This document shows, one piece after another, positions 10,788-22,345 of a stretch of 64,000 nt of DNA. The stretch is from Atrichornis clamosus. Taxonomy: Eukaryota > Chordata > Aves > Passeriformes > Menuridae. A model generated the notes under the pieces. It was given only the letters and a program-made list of their open reading frames with translations. It did not search any database and had not been told where the DNA came from. The DNA is taken from NCBI GenBank assembly GCA_013400975.1, contig WBMZ01009026.1, positions 1 to 64,000 of the forward strand, given 5' to 3'. Every line of letters starts with the position of its first letter. Positions within the stretch are counted from its first letter, which is position 1. The translations under genes were made by a program, and so were the position numbers.

Positions 10788-11213
10788 CTAGACATAAAAG
10801 ATATAAGTGTATGCTTCTTATGCTGACATTCATTGAGTTATTAAATTTGTGACCAAACTGACAGCAATCACATTTGCAGGACAGGAACTAAAAAGCAAAG
10901 TGAAAGCATTTTCTTGGCTCAAACAGCTGCAGGAAAGTTTGGTAGGAATTTGACACAAAGCACATTTGCTTAAATAGCTTGTGTCAACCGTGAATACTTT
11001 AGGTTTAAAGTAGGATTCAAACTACACCAGGACCTGATTCACACCAGATTGAAGGACCAGGTACACAGATTCCATGTTAAGCACAGGTCAATTTATAGCA
11101 AAGATATGATCTAGTGAGTCACACCAAGACAGACCACTAATTTTCCTTTTGTAGACAGTATCCCCACATTTTCTACATCAAATAAAACTCAAAAAACCCC
11201 CCAGAAGTCTCAC

Positions 11214-11354
11214 CTGAATCATCATCTCTGAATGTTTCAGGGGATGAGTAACTCTTCAGGCTGTCACTAGTAGTGTTATAATCTGCAGTTGAATCTTCAG
11301 CTAAACACTCTATGAGAAAGGTTGAAACACCTGTTGGAAGAGTCATTTCTGTAC
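11214..11354 (-). CDS. MEIKIN: MEIKIN-like exon 5
   Basis: Acceptor TCTCTTTAG, donor TCAG|GTGAGA. The 141 nt read TEMTLPTGVSTFLIECLAED and later SLKSYSSPETFRDDDS. The SSP tripeptide fits the S-(pS/pT)-P Polo-box docking consensus. PLK1 recruitment is a known MEIKIN activity, so this is a reasonable, unproven docking site. Confidence 0.78.
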
Positions 11355-11984
11355 CTAAAGAGACAAAAAAGGTGGCTAAAAATCTATCATCTTGTACAAA
11401 CCATCAGGATTTCCTTATCTGAGTTTCATTTCTGTAATGACCTAAATATTGTCAAGTCAGTATCTTATATTGAGTCATACAGTTAAAGAAGCAAATAAAG
11501 GGCATCCTTTGTTTACTACCATAAGCTAAGTGAAGACACCTTCCTTGCTCAAGGCTCACAAGACATACCTGAAGAATTTAGCCCCTGATAGGGTAATTCT
11601 TAAACAGACCACAGGCTTTTAGAAATGCAGGTTTGAGTAAACAGAAGAGCTCACGTCCACAACTAGTTCTGTCAATGATAAAACCAAGATCACGTGGTTT
11701 CCAACAGCCTGGGCTCAAGACTGTTTCAGGTCCTGTAGATCTGCCTCTGCTGCCTACAACCAATTCATGTGAACCCAGCCACATGCTGAAATAAGAGGCA
11801 GAAGTCCAGCCAGTGGTTTCAAAATCTTCACTTTCTAATATCATATAGTCAGAACCAGTACAATACCAGCACAGTACAAGACCAGTACTTTTATAGAAAT
11901 AAAATTATATAATGAACTTTACATTTGGTTTTCTAGAGATATAAAAATATATTTAATAATATAATTTATTGCCATTATACTCAC

Positions 11985-12045
11985 TTGAAGTCACTTCAGC
12001 ATTTTTCAAACTTTCTTTACTTTCTAAGTTGATTATTGGGGATTC
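11985..12045 (-). CDS. MEIKIN: MEIKIN-like exon 4
   Basis: Acceptor TTTTAATTTTAG and consensus donor A|GTGAGT frame 61 nt reading ESPIINLESKESLKNAEVTS. It starts in phase 0 and ends in phase 1, matching exons 3 and 5. Confidence 0.72.
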
Positions 12046-12929
12046 CTAAAATTAAAAGACCAATACAAATAACCTGAGAAAACTGGATGTAGACAACGAA
12101 ATGCATTTAAACATCTTCCTACATTAGCAGATGCTGAGAAAACTCATTGTCTAGTACTTCACCACTTAAGCTTGCTGTTCATGGTGTAATTTGTACCAGA
12201 GTTTTTCATGCACATTAAAAAATCTGCAATCTGATTCAAAGTTCTAAAATTCATGAATACCCCATCATTTGATCCTGCAATCTTTGCTGGACAAGACTGC
12301 CAGTGAAGGCATACTGACATCAACTGAAGTTATGCACAACAGCAGTAGAGTCAAGAACATCATTGCCTTTTTTATTTTTTTTTTTCAGACACCCAATTCT
12401 CACTTTCAGAATCCTAAACCATTTCTGTAAATACAAAAATCTATGATGTATAGGCAGTAGATTCTACGAAACTAGGCATTTGCAAAAAATGAAAATACTT
12501 TGTAGACTCTAAAGAAGGGCAAACATTTTAAAGAAAAATTGTTTTACACCATTATCACCTGAGCCCTTTACTGTAGCAGATTTCAGTTCAAACACACCCG
12601 GTTCACTACTCTCTTGCCATTGCAGTATTAACTGTACTGTAACACTTCTGCTCCATCAGCTCCGAACACTGTTCCAGTTTCAGTAACGTGAGGAAGAGCA
12701 ACAGTGAGTTGCCAAAGGTCTGTGCCTGAACTAAAAGTGAGCAATTCTCTGGAATCACACTCTACTGAGATTTCTTCCACAAAACACAATTCCTACAGCC
12801 TTGCCTCATTAAGGATAATTAGTATTGATGTTTTCCTCTGCTACCAGTAGCTTCAACAACTTTTTCTGGCCAAAGACACAGACAGTGTCACCAAAATACA
12901 GGACCAGGTTCAGTCAGAAAAACATATGC

Positions 12930-12945
12930 GCACACACACACACAC
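12930..12945. repeat. Short CA microsatellite
   Basis: GCGCACACACACACACACGT, in the intron about 20 bases past the MEIKIN-like exon 3 donor. Confidence 0.85.
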
Positions 12946-12964
12946 GTAACTCAGGAAATTTTAC

Positions 12965-13133
12965 CTGATTAGAAGAAGAATTTAACATGTCACATTTCTC
13001 TGATTTACCCTCCATACAATTACTAGTAGAGAAAAAGCAAGACAGCATTCTCACCTGCACTGGTACACTGCTTTCTTCTGCTTCCTCTTCTTTTTTTTCT
13101 AAGTCGGTTGTTTCTCTGACATTCACTCGATTG
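12965..13133 (-). CDS. MEIKIN: MEIKIN-like exon 3 (two in-frame donors)
   Basis: After acceptor TTTAACTGCAG the frame reads NRVNVRETTDLEKKEEEAEE, a charged Glu/Lys run, and stays open to donor CAG|GTAAAA at 12964. A second donor, CAG|GTGAGA, with exon end 13055, is in the same phase. The protein can therefore keep or lose 30 residues (including NCMEGKSEKCDMLNSSSNQ) without frameshift. I give the long form. Confidence 0.68.
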
Positions 13134-13352
13134 CTGCAGTTAAACAACAGAACTAAGTTCAATCACAGAGCTACACTGTTTTAGAGGAAGGCAGCAACTA
13201 CAAAATGTCTTAATGGGGTGCCAATAAATAGTCTTGACAAACATCAATGTGCTGATAATTCAGACTGCATAGCTCCAAGAACCATCTCACAAGGCAAACC
13301 AATATAATTTACTAGCTAGTGTTTGGGAGAGTGTGAATGAGTTCTAACTAAC

Positions 13353-13440
13353 CTTTGGTTGCATGAAGAGCTCTCTTCAGTAATTTCAACATTTTCTTTA
13401 ATTTTTGGTAAATTTTTCCCACTAAACTTTTTCTTCAAGC
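13353..13440 (-). CDS. MEIKIN: MEIKIN-like exon 2
   Basis: Acceptor TTCTTCTCTAG, donor AAAG|GTTAGT. The 88 nt read LKKKFSGKNLPKIKENVEIT then EESSSCNQ. It starts with two bases of a split Gly codon and ends with two bases, matching exons 1 and 3. Confidence 0.72.
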
Positions 13441-13727
13441 CTAGAGAAGAATAAACATTTAGTTCAGTAAAGATAATTTCAATATCAGAATTTAGATGAT
13501 TATTTCTAATAGGGCGCCTTTAGCTGTTCCCCCCTTCCACACTCATAACACTTTCTGACCCTATTATCACAATGTAAAGTCTGAATTTGCTTTGTTATTT
13601 TTACCCAAACTTTTTTCAGCAGTCTATCAAGACAAAATGAAAAGCAGACTTCGTGAAATACTTCTGGTGTTTTAGAAACCTGTTGATTAGAAGGCAAAAA
13701 CCCCACCACCTTGGAAGCAACCTTTAC

Positions 13728-13788
13728 CTTGTTTCAGAGTAGTTTGACTATAAATGAGTTTTAAATGGATTTTATTAGGAGACCGCAT
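13728..13788 (-). CDS. MEIKIN: MEIKIN-like first coding exon
   Basis: ATG at 13788-13786, with A at -3, begins MRSPNKIHLKLIYSQTTLKQ and ends at donor AAG|GTAAAG (left of 13728) in the phase exon 2 needs. An in-frame TAA lies nine codons upstream (13815-13813), so if the exon is not spliced between these points this is the first possible start. A weak AG just upstream could instead receive a coding exon from the CpG island at 14.1-14.8 kb, giving a longer N-terminus. Confidence 0.6.
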
Positions 13789-14099
13789 TTTTTTCTTAAA
13801 CGTCTCAAATTCTTAACTTGTTATCTGCTACACTGCATTAAACAACGAGGCAGCTCCTTTTGAATAATAACTTTAAGCAATTTTTAAAGTATTCTCTCAA
13901 AGGTGAGCAAGGGTTTTGTCTTGCCATTTCTAAATACTCCCTTCTGACTCAAAATTAAATGGAGGGAAGGCACTTTACAGAAAGAAAAACCCTTCCTAAC
14001 TAGCAGCTAAAGTAGAGGAAACACTCCCAGAACAGCTGCGTGCTTTCTGCGTGCCGTGAGGGACACGAAACCACTCCCAACCTCACACAGGACCCGCTG

Positions 14100-14840
14100 G
14101 GTTGGACACAGGTGTAAAGATCCAACGCTGCACAGCAGCGGGGGACGCCGCGGCCGCTATTGGTAAAAACCTTGTCTGGACTACCCTGACCGGCATCTTT
14201 ACACACGAGAACACACCGGACAAAGCACAGCACAGCGCCATGCCCTCTTCCCCTCACCCCCGGCCCCGCGGCCGCGGGGGAGAAGCGCTTACAGCCGGGC
14301 TCGGGCCCGCGGGGCCCCGCGCCTCCGAACAGGCGCCGCCGGCACATCTGGGAGACGCCGGCCCGGCTGCCCGGGACAGCGGCCGCCTCCGGCAGCGGGG
14401 ACGCGCGGCGCGTCTTCCGCGGTGCCTTCCCGAGGCGGAGAGCTCGGGGCCCGCGGCCCCGCTCCATGGCGAGCCGGGCCCTCAGCACCGCCCGTGCCCG
14501 CGGCCCCTCAGGCGGCACCGCCCCCGCGCCCCAGCCCGCATGCGCAGGACGCCCCCTGTGCGGGACCGGCCCCCAGGGAGGGACAGGCGCCGCGGGAGGG
14601 GGCGGCGCGCCGGGAGGGACGGGGTCCGTGTGAGGGACTGGGCGGCCCGCCGGGAGGGACAGGGCCACCTCCCGGGAGGGACAGGGTCCGTGTGAGGGAC
14701 TCGGCCACCTCCCGGGAGGGACGCCTTTACCGGACCGGGCGGCTCCGCGTCCCGTCCAACGCTTGCCTTGGAGCACTCCCAGGCTTGGCGCAGCCACAGC
14801 GCCGCTGGGCAACCTGTGCCAGCGCCTCAGCATCCCCATA
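14100..14840. promoter_or_regulatory. MEIKIN: CpG island, probable MEIKIN promoter and 5'UTR
   Basis: Abrupt G+C-rich, CpG-dense block in A+T-rich surroundings, 300 to 1000 bases upstream (minus strand) of the MEIKIN-like start codon. Long open frames on both strands here reflect lack of stop codons in GC-rich DNA rather than genes. It contains a short tandem repeat (14570-14724). A non-coding first exon of the MEIKIN-like gene is expected here but its borders are not visible. Confidence 0.6.
14570..14724. repeat. GC-rich minisatellite
   Basis: The 10-mer CGGGAGGGAC recurs at 14611, 14651, 14673 and 14713, a spacing of 40, 22 and 40 bases. A further GGGAGGGAC lies at 14576. The longer unit adds GGGTCCGTGTGAGGGACT. 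The pattern is a degenerate tandem array with alternating 40- and 22-base units inside the CpG island. Confidence 0.8.
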
Positions 14841-14988
14841 GGGAAGAAAATCGTGTATGAAATTGGAGTAAATAAATCGTGTGCGTGATACTGCTTTTAC
14901 TGATCAGCCCCCGTGTTTCAGCTTAAATTTAGAGAGGACGAATCTCGTTGCTTAGTTAAATGAAAAAATTGAGTTCGTAGAAACATCG

Positions 14989-15125
14989 AAAGGTTGGGAT
15001 TGAAGGGACCCCAAGGATAATCCAGTTCCACTCCCCTGCCATCGGCAGGGACACCTTCTGCTTCACCACTGCTTTCAAGCCCTGTCCAACTCAACCTTGA
15101 ACACTTCCAGGCATTCCTGGATTTC
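14989..15125 (-). mobile_element. CR1 LINE 3' fragment
   Basis: Shows the CR1 3' end in reverse: GATTGAAGGGACC, then the GGCAGGGACACCTTC core and CAACCTTGAACACTTCCAGG. It is truncated at its 5' end as usual. It lies between the probable ACSL6 poly(A) site and the MEIKIN CpG island. Confidence 0.8.
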
Positions 15126-15164
15126 CAAGAGAACGGAGATACAAGTGCACACAAAAACCGGAAT

Positions 15165-18100
15165 AGAGCCTGAATGCTTTGAAACTTTATTGGTTTAGAC
15201 ACATAGTCTGAAAAAATACTATGCATTCCCAATTGTCAATTCATATTAAACAAGCATATACATTTGGTTATATTATTATTGATTTAAAATAAAAAAAAGA
15301 AATCATTACAGAAAGCCTGCTGCATCTTCAGAGAATTTTGCAACAATTTGTTTTTGTAGGAGATTGTTAAAATCAGTCTTATGTACCAATATTCCTTTGG
15401 TCGTTATTTTATTTTACATAATTTATTTTTTTTTACAACATGTTTAGTTTAGGCACGCATTCTGAACGACTTCATACCAATGGTGAGGACAAAGTGCTGG
15501 AGGAACAACAAATTTTATAAAAGAGTTTTTATTGTCTGTCAGTCCACGAGAAAATCTTATGAGCAGTTGTGAGAAACGTGAGAATTTAGTTCTTTACAAA
15601 AGTTTCCATAGATGGCTCTTTGATATACATGCTAATATACCAAAACTGAAAAGTCTTTAATAACAGTTAAGATTTTTTTTACACAAATGTATATGTTAAA
15701 TTTTACCCCCCTTCACTTTCAGTTGAAAATACAATAGGCAACACTTACCAAAATGCCTCATTTGTTTTCTGCTTTTACTTTGCTAAAATACATAACAAAA
15801 AGCTGAAATTAAGTGAAGGGCTTAAAGGGGCTCCAGATGCCTCAGAAAACATTTTATTTTGGAACAATTCAAGGAATTTAAAATTTTTCCCTCCTGGATG
15901 CTACAGGCATTCAGATTTCTTCTCCAAAAAGCTTCGTTTCACAGGAGCAGAGGTGGCATAGAAACCACCAAATGTGCAAAATACTGAAGAACATCAATTC
16001 CAAGAAGTAACAAAGATCTAATTCAGATTTTTTTTCCCCCAGAGAAAACCAAAGTGAACTAAAGATACAAAAAGTACGCCAATAGAATTGCCTCTAAATA
16101 AAACACTTTTCCAAATTTTCTCTAAGGCATCAAGAGGTCTTTAAGTAATCTATTACCATGCAAAAATAGTATATTCTTTCCCAGTTTACATTCATCTCGT
16201 AGCATTTATTTACACATAGATCAGCAGTTTGTGCTTTTAATACATGTAAAATTAAAAAAAAAAAGACTAAGTTAATTTTTTCATTCCAGAGGTTTAAGTC
16301 AGATTATTTTGTTACACACAAGAATTTCATATTCATGGCAAAAATGAGACTGGACTTTACTGTTGCTGATAGATACTGACTTATAGTGAGGACAGATTGC
16401 AAAATAGTACTTTATCAATAAAAACTCACCGTCTCTGTCTCACCTGATGTGCATCAAACATTTTAACCTGCCAATGTGCCTTTCAGGACAGAATTGTTCC
16501 ATGTATTTCCTGTCCACAGGGAGTTAAGACTCTGGTCTGGCTTCTGCTCACACATTGTGTGTTTTGGCAGAACGGATTTTTCTCTGTGCAATATATCAAG
16601 CAAAGAACATACAAAATACATAATTAAGCAAGATTCTCTTCCTGGAAAATGTATTTTGTTCTGGTTTTTTATATATAAGACAGTCTTCCAGTGATTCCAC
16701 AGGCATAGCACCAGGCCCAGGAAGAACCTTCCATATTTAACATGTCTGAGAACGCAGTACTCTGACTGCAAAAAGAGTCTTCACTCTTTAAGTATGATGA
16801 ACACTAGACACTAATTTTGTAATTAGTTATCTTAAGGTTAAAAAAACCCCAACCAACCAGCTAGTTATTGGACAGCCCTGGGGATTTTTCCTTGGTGGTT
16901 GCAAGAAGTGTTTCCGTTTAAGAAAGCTCAATGCAAAATAAATATTCCTGGAATTTGAAGAGAAGCAAGATTGTGCCCAGCTCATGCCTTATGCATTTCT
17001 CTTTTTCGAGTGTTAATCTCTTGCAACATCGTTATAATTATGGCGAGAGAGAGTGACCTGCAGAGGAAAATCTGATTACATAAGTATGAAAGAGAGCTTT
17101 TAGTTTATTTATATAACTTTTCACAAGTTCTGAAAGCATTCACACTTTTGGTGTGACACAATTTCTCCCAGATTTTGCATCATCCCAGCGTGGCCAAGTC
17201 TGTATTTTTTCTTTCTAATTCTTTTGGTGTTCATATCTTTGGCTCTAGTGCATCCAATGTTTTGCATCAAATACCAAAAGAAGAATATAAGTATATTATT
17301 CAGCTTTATATATGTAAAAATAACAGCCATCTAAGCTGTAAATAAACTCATATTGGGATCTTCTATACTTATTCAGAGTGAGTTGTCTCAAAAATCCTGA
17401 AATCATCTTAGGACAAAAGAAAATTAAATTCAAATGGTAAAAAAATACCAGTGAAAAACAGCTTTTCTCTACTTACCTAAATGACTAGGGTTTGAGGGTT
17501 TTTTTAATTTTAAAACTCTGTCACATTAAAACAGACAGGAAATTGTACTGAATCTAATTCTCCATTGCTTTGAATGGCTGTCTGTAATGTATGTACTGAC
17601 TGTCTTTTGGCTGATACAAAAAGGAGATGAACTAAACTCTGCCGAGATGAAAATCCTTTAGGACTTGACCTAAAGAGCCAGATTTTATGCAGTAATCCCT
17701 ATCCTCCGTAGACGTGGCGCACGCAAATTCCCCAGGGATGCTGTTGCTGCGTATGTTGGTGAAAAATGAATGTATGATCCCATCGGATCTCAGATATTTC
17801 TTACTTGCTTTGGACTGATATGAATCATTGCACTGGAGTGAAATGAGGAATCAGGCGCATAAAGGGTTTCAGACAAACACTTGCACATTTGATAAATCAA
17901 ATCGCCACATTCTTTATGAGTCATTATGTTACTGATACAGTTTCCTATGTATCATTTTATTCTGAAATCACTGCAATAAATCAGTCTTCGTGTAACACTA
18001 ACTCATTAACTTGATTTATTTCACTTGGAAGCATGCAACGGAATTTCAGAGGGAATATAAGAGACCATGTAGATTAAAAATTTAAACTTTTAGCTTCAAA

Positions 18101-19696
18101 AGTCTACAGTGGATTCCAGTATAAGAGAGAAAAGAAATGTGCTTCCACTGTCCTAGCAAATATCTAGCAGGCACAGCTCCATGCTAGTATGCACTGGTGC
18201 AACAAACATCAGCTAGTACAATACACACAGATATTTAGAACCCTGTTGAGCAGAAAGAAGCCATCGACAGTCCACGTATTCAAGCAACTTGACATGACAG
18301 TTTTCTCATTGCCTTGTACTGTGCTTTGTATCAAGACAGAGCTCTAGAGTCTGTTCCTGTTCCTTATGAGACTTATCCCCTTTCTGATGACCACAAAAAT
18401 CTAAGCTTTCATCCAGACAACTTGCTGTTTATTCCAGAGAGGCCAGTGGAAGTGATGCCAGTGAGACTTGATGCTTCCAGATATCTGAACTTAGAGATGT
18501 TTTCATAGCAGGCCTTTGCCACCACATCCAGTGTTCTGCCACACGGTGACACCTTGCACAGTGATGGCTAACACAGCCTTTAGCCTGTCCGTGTGGGTCT
18601 TTTGGAGCAGTTTTCCTTCCCCTCCCATGGCCAGACAAAGGATGCCCTCCACTGCTTGCCTCAGGATGGCATTTTCCCAAACCCATTCATTTTGCTAAGC
18701 CCCATCCAGAATCGCAGCTTATTCCTTGTGCTCCATTCCTTTAGCACTGTTTCCGAAAGGGAGTTAGTCCAGCTGGACTATGCAGTATTAGCAGCATGTA
18801 AAGTAATAAATTAGGGGCTGGGAGCATATGGATTATCATGAACTCCCACCAAAAGCCTCCACAGAGCCAGCGATGCTTTTGCAACCATCTCAGTTTGAGC
18901 AGTTCAGATGTCCATGAGTGCACTGGGCTGAGGGAGCCCTAATGCAGGATCAGCATGCCATGGATAAACTGTGTTTGGATGAAAAGGAAATAGAGGGAAT
19001 TCTATCCTATCGCTTCCTACCCTGTTCTTGTAATTTCAAGGTAACATTAATCCATTAGATGTAAAATACTAATAGGTCTATTCAGTACAAATAGCAGGAG
19101 GTTCCTTCCTATTTCTATTCTGGTTGTTAGGTCATCAATGATCAAATCAAATCGATGTCATTTATGTCCCGGAAAATATAAAAACTATCACTTAATATAT
19201 AAACCAATATCCAGCTTGAAGTTCCAAATCAGAGAAAATATACTTTTACTTTCACCATCAATCACTTATTGTTTGAGGTAGACCACATTATTGAATTATT
19301 TTAGTTTCTAATGTATTAGGTTATATACAGCCAAATATCAACAGACATACCTGAAATTTTCCTCATTTTAATTAGAAATGTTTGTAGCTATTAATAAGAT
19401 AACATTTCCATAATTTACTTGGTCATAGATTGAAATTTCTGCATATTTTGTGGCAATTTAGTATAATTCAGAGTAGTGCCCTACCATGTACATAGAGTAA
19501 AAAAGAAATTGTATCACATCTGATGGAAAAAAGAAGGAAAAATGTGGTTAGTGATGAAATCCTAGAACAATGAAAGGCTCAAATGTAAGATTCAGATGCT
19601 TATCCATTTCAGCAGTGTCGTTCTGGCTCTGTACTTTTTGAGTATTATTCTAATATTGCTATGAAGTCCATTACTCAGGAGAGTCTTCCTGTGATT
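15165..19696 (-). other. ACSL6: ACSL6 3'UTR (about 4.5 kb)
   Basis: From the ACSL6 stop codon downward on the minus strand the sequence is A+T rich with no splice-framed exon until the CpG island. AATAAA hexamers on the minus strand lie at 15528-15533 and 15186-15191 (TTTATT on the plus strand). The second is the last good signal before the CR1 and MEIKIN promoter, so cleavage near 15165-15175 is likely. Mammalian ACSL6 also has a long 3'UTR. Intermediate polyadenylation sites are possible. Confidence 0.6.
15186..15191 (-). terminator. ACSL6: Probable distal ACSL6 poly(A) signal
   Basis: Minus-strand AATAAA, the last canonical hexamer downstream of the ACSL6 stop codon and before the next gene's CpG island. 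Another AATAAA at 15528-15533 could give a shorter 3'UTR. Confidence 0.5.
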
Positions 19697-19837
19697 TCAG
19701 ATGGAGATGCTTGAATATAGCTCTTCTATTTGTTTTTTGAAGTAATCTCTCAGTTCTGGCCTCTTAGCCTTTAATGTTGGTGTCAACAAACCGTTTTGTA
19801 CCGAGAACATATCAGAGTGAATGTAAATGGCTTTGAC
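19697..19837 (-). CDS. ACSL6: ACSL6 last coding exon
   Basis: Acceptor CTTTTGTTTTAG. It encodes VKAIYIHSDMFSVQNGLLTP and ends with KKQIEELYSSISI before TGA (19699-19697). This is the C-terminal substrate-binding domain tail of ACSL enzymes. The final residues SSISI differ slightly from the human ending. Confidence 0.95.
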   Translation of the reverse strand, partial: VKAIYIHSDMFSVQNGLLTPTLKAKRPELRDYFKKQIEELYSSISI

Positions 19838-21900
19838 CTAAAACAAAAGAGGGATATATTTATAGCAAAGGTTACAGGCAGCACATGGAGTAAATGTAAT
19901 TTTTTATGCCAGCCTTTCTGTGCTTCCCTCTGGCAGTGCCTCAAGTCCAGGGCGCTCTTCTGCTGAGTCCCCAGGATTTCCCTCCCGTGCTTGCAGAAGG
20001 GAGCTCTCCAAGAGAATGAGCACATAAACCTCTTTTCTGTATGAAACCAAGGCCAGAGCACAGCGAGGCAGCGCACGAGGGACAGTGTCACCACGTGTGC
20101 TGTCGTCACTGCGGTGTCACGCAGCTGAAAGGCCGTGGGGGAGAGGGCAAAGGCACGGAGTTGTGCTAGGAAACATCACCTTAATCCCGCTGCAAAAGTA
20201 AGCAGCACTCATTCAGACTTGCAAAATTATCGTGAAGTTTTGCAGGCACAAAGCGTGTACATGATGATCATCTTTAAAGAGGAATTTTAGCTAATTAAAG
20301 TGATCCAAATCTTTCAGCCTGTGCAAATGGCATTTCACAAGGCTGCCCTTGTTCGAGGCAGTGGCTCTGAGCACAGCGGGGAGCTTGGCAGCACAGATGG
20401 GAGCGAGCTTTTCCTTCCCATGCTGGTGTGGGAGAAAGCAGAAAACTGCTGCGTGACTGGTCATAGTCCACTGATTTAAGACAAAATTCCCCCGCCATCT
20501 GCTGCTTTTGTGATTCCCCAAGCCAGACTGCTCTGCAGTTTGTTCGGCTGGAAGTTGCAGAAATATAGGCTGCAAATCCATTTTCTGTTCCCATTAGATA
20601 TGTGATTCATCTTTCCCTGCAAGCATCATTGTCCAGGTCCCCCCCCGTGACATCCTTCATAAAATCTGTGTTCGTGCTATTAATGCTCCCCACTTTGCTG
20701 CTCCAGCTTTCAGAGCCTGGAAGCTGATGGTTATAGAAGCCAGACCTGCCATTCCCAAGACAGAGATCCAAGCTTCAGACAAGGATGGGGATGATAAAGA
20801 GTATCCCCATAAACAGGGGATCCCATCCCATGAGAACATTTGCCACAGTATCTGGTTCAAAGTTTGGTTTTAAGATTACATATTGCAACAGAGAAGAAGT
20901 TTTGAAGCCTTTTGTTTTGAGAACTGAAACATGTATTTTTTTTATTCTATTATTATTTTATTCTAATCTTTAGAAAGATGTCAAGGCTTTTCTCACTTCT
21001 TTAGACTTTATTAATTGAAAACTGCTGGTAGAATCGATTACTGTGAAGACCATGGTAGAGGCAAACCTGACTTATTAGCACAGGCAATTATGTGCATTGC
21101 AAACTGTGCTTTATATAGAATTTTTTTAAAATAAATTTCTTTTTGCTATCATTTAATTTGCATAGGTAACTGAGAAATGAAGAATAACAGGGTTATGTTT
21201 AATGATGCTTCTGCTCCACTCCAATACGGTGAATTACACATTAGAATTATCACCCAGAAACAGCCTAAACAAAAGCAAAAAGGCCCTTGCTAATTAATTC
21301 TATGTAATGATTAAGATGTTCATTTTTAAAACAAAAATATGCATTTGACATTTTAAAATGGGATGGATAATATTTCTGTGTTTTTAATGCTATGTAATCC
21401 ATGGTTGATTTCAGATCTCTCCTTCTGAAGTGTTTGTAGGTCTATTGCAGAAATATTTACACAAGCACCAGGAAAGACTGAAAATAAAGAAAGCAGCAGC
21501 ATTTCAAGGTCACATATAAGAGTGGTAATTAGTGACCCAATTTCTAACAGAGCTTTCAGTGGCAGAAAAGTCAGACTCCTACAGATGTTTATCTTGACCT
21601 CTGGTTGTCAGTCTGGAGATTATCCATGTCCCTGATTTAGATTTTGACCTCTGCACCCAAAACTTTCACTAAATTTAATTCAAATTTCAAGCATGGGTGG
21701 GAAGCAGCATCACAGCATAGACATTTTTTCAAGGGAATAAATACAACTTGCCAGCAATAAAGCTCTTTCCAAAAACATTGTGTGCAGCTGCAACAAGGAT
21801 TTCCAGTAACATAATACATTCTGACAAATCCCCCTTCCATGCAAACAGACAAATTATCTGTCTGACCACACTGAATGAAGTGTTAAGTGTTTCATTTTAC
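19838..21900 (-). other. ACSL6: ACSL6 intron (2.06 kb)
   Basis: Sequence between the last two coding exons. No CR1 fragment or additional splice-framed segment was supported. Overlapping open frames at 20291-20594 have no recognisable features. Confidence 0.6.
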
Positions 21901-21972
21901 CTGCTCAAAGGAGTGAAGCCCACTCTCCTTCCCTAACCGTACCATGTCTTCCATTATCGCTTGCTGCAGTTC
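21901..21972 (-). CDS. ACSL6: ACSL6 coding exon 19
   Basis: Between acceptor CTAACTCAG and donor CAG|GTAAAA lie 24 codons reading ELQQAIMEDMVRLGKESGLH then SFEQ, the conserved helix of the ACSL C-terminal domain. Both ends are phase 0. Confidence 0.93.
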
Positions 21973-22345
21973 CTGAGTTAGAACACAGAAATTCCTTGTG
22001 AACTATCAGAGTCAACCTTACATGCAATTAATGCTCACTGTTCATCAAAAGACATGTTTCTGAGTAAAGTTCAAGTGCCTTACTAACAGAATTAGCAAAT
22101 ATTCTGTTAACGTGTACAAACATTAAACTTGAGTATGGTGATGTTACCTCTCCCCTCAGTATGAAAAGTAAGGTTCTATTTTCAAACCAGCTAGGTGACA
22201 TAGCTGTTACATATACAATCCTTCAGCCATCTGCCAGACTTCGATGCAGAATCATTGCCCACAGACACAATGAGATGGTTCAGTGGCATCAGTGTTCACT
22301 GATGTGATCCAAAGTTCCTCAGTATTAGAGAGCTGGGATTCTTAT

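Larger units (their letters stand above)
4566..13788 (-). other. MEIKIN: MEIKIN-like gene, coding span (14 exons)
   Basis: Fourteen minus-strand segments with GT-AG borders, listed separately, join in one continuous phase: 1413 nt, 470 residues plus stop. The product is Ser/Thr/Glu/Lys rich and low in hydrophobic stretches. It has an SSP motif (candidate Polo-box docking site) in exon 5 and a basic SPGRRPSR stretch near the C-terminus. MEIKIN is a meiosis I kinetochore protein that binds CENP-C through its C-terminal region and PLK1 through Polo-box docking, protecting centromeric cohesin and mono-orienting sister kinetochores. The name rests on position between FNIP1 and ACSL6, orientation and composition, since I could not align it. 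Human MEIKIN is shorter (about 373 residues). Exon phases are direct sequence evidence; function is inferred. Introns longer than 300 bases held nothing else I could support, except the CR1 listed at 5714. Confidence 0.75.

Noticed and set aside
12914..12964. CA-repeat region as coding sequence
   Set aside because: A continuous frame crosses the donor into the microsatellite, but the GTAAAA donor and low complexity argue for intron.
14000..14841. Open frames up to 279 codons on both strands of the GC-rich block
   Set aside because: They overlap on both strands, follow the CpG island exactly and are Pro/Arg/Gly rich. This is lack of stop codons in GC-rich, repetitive DNA.
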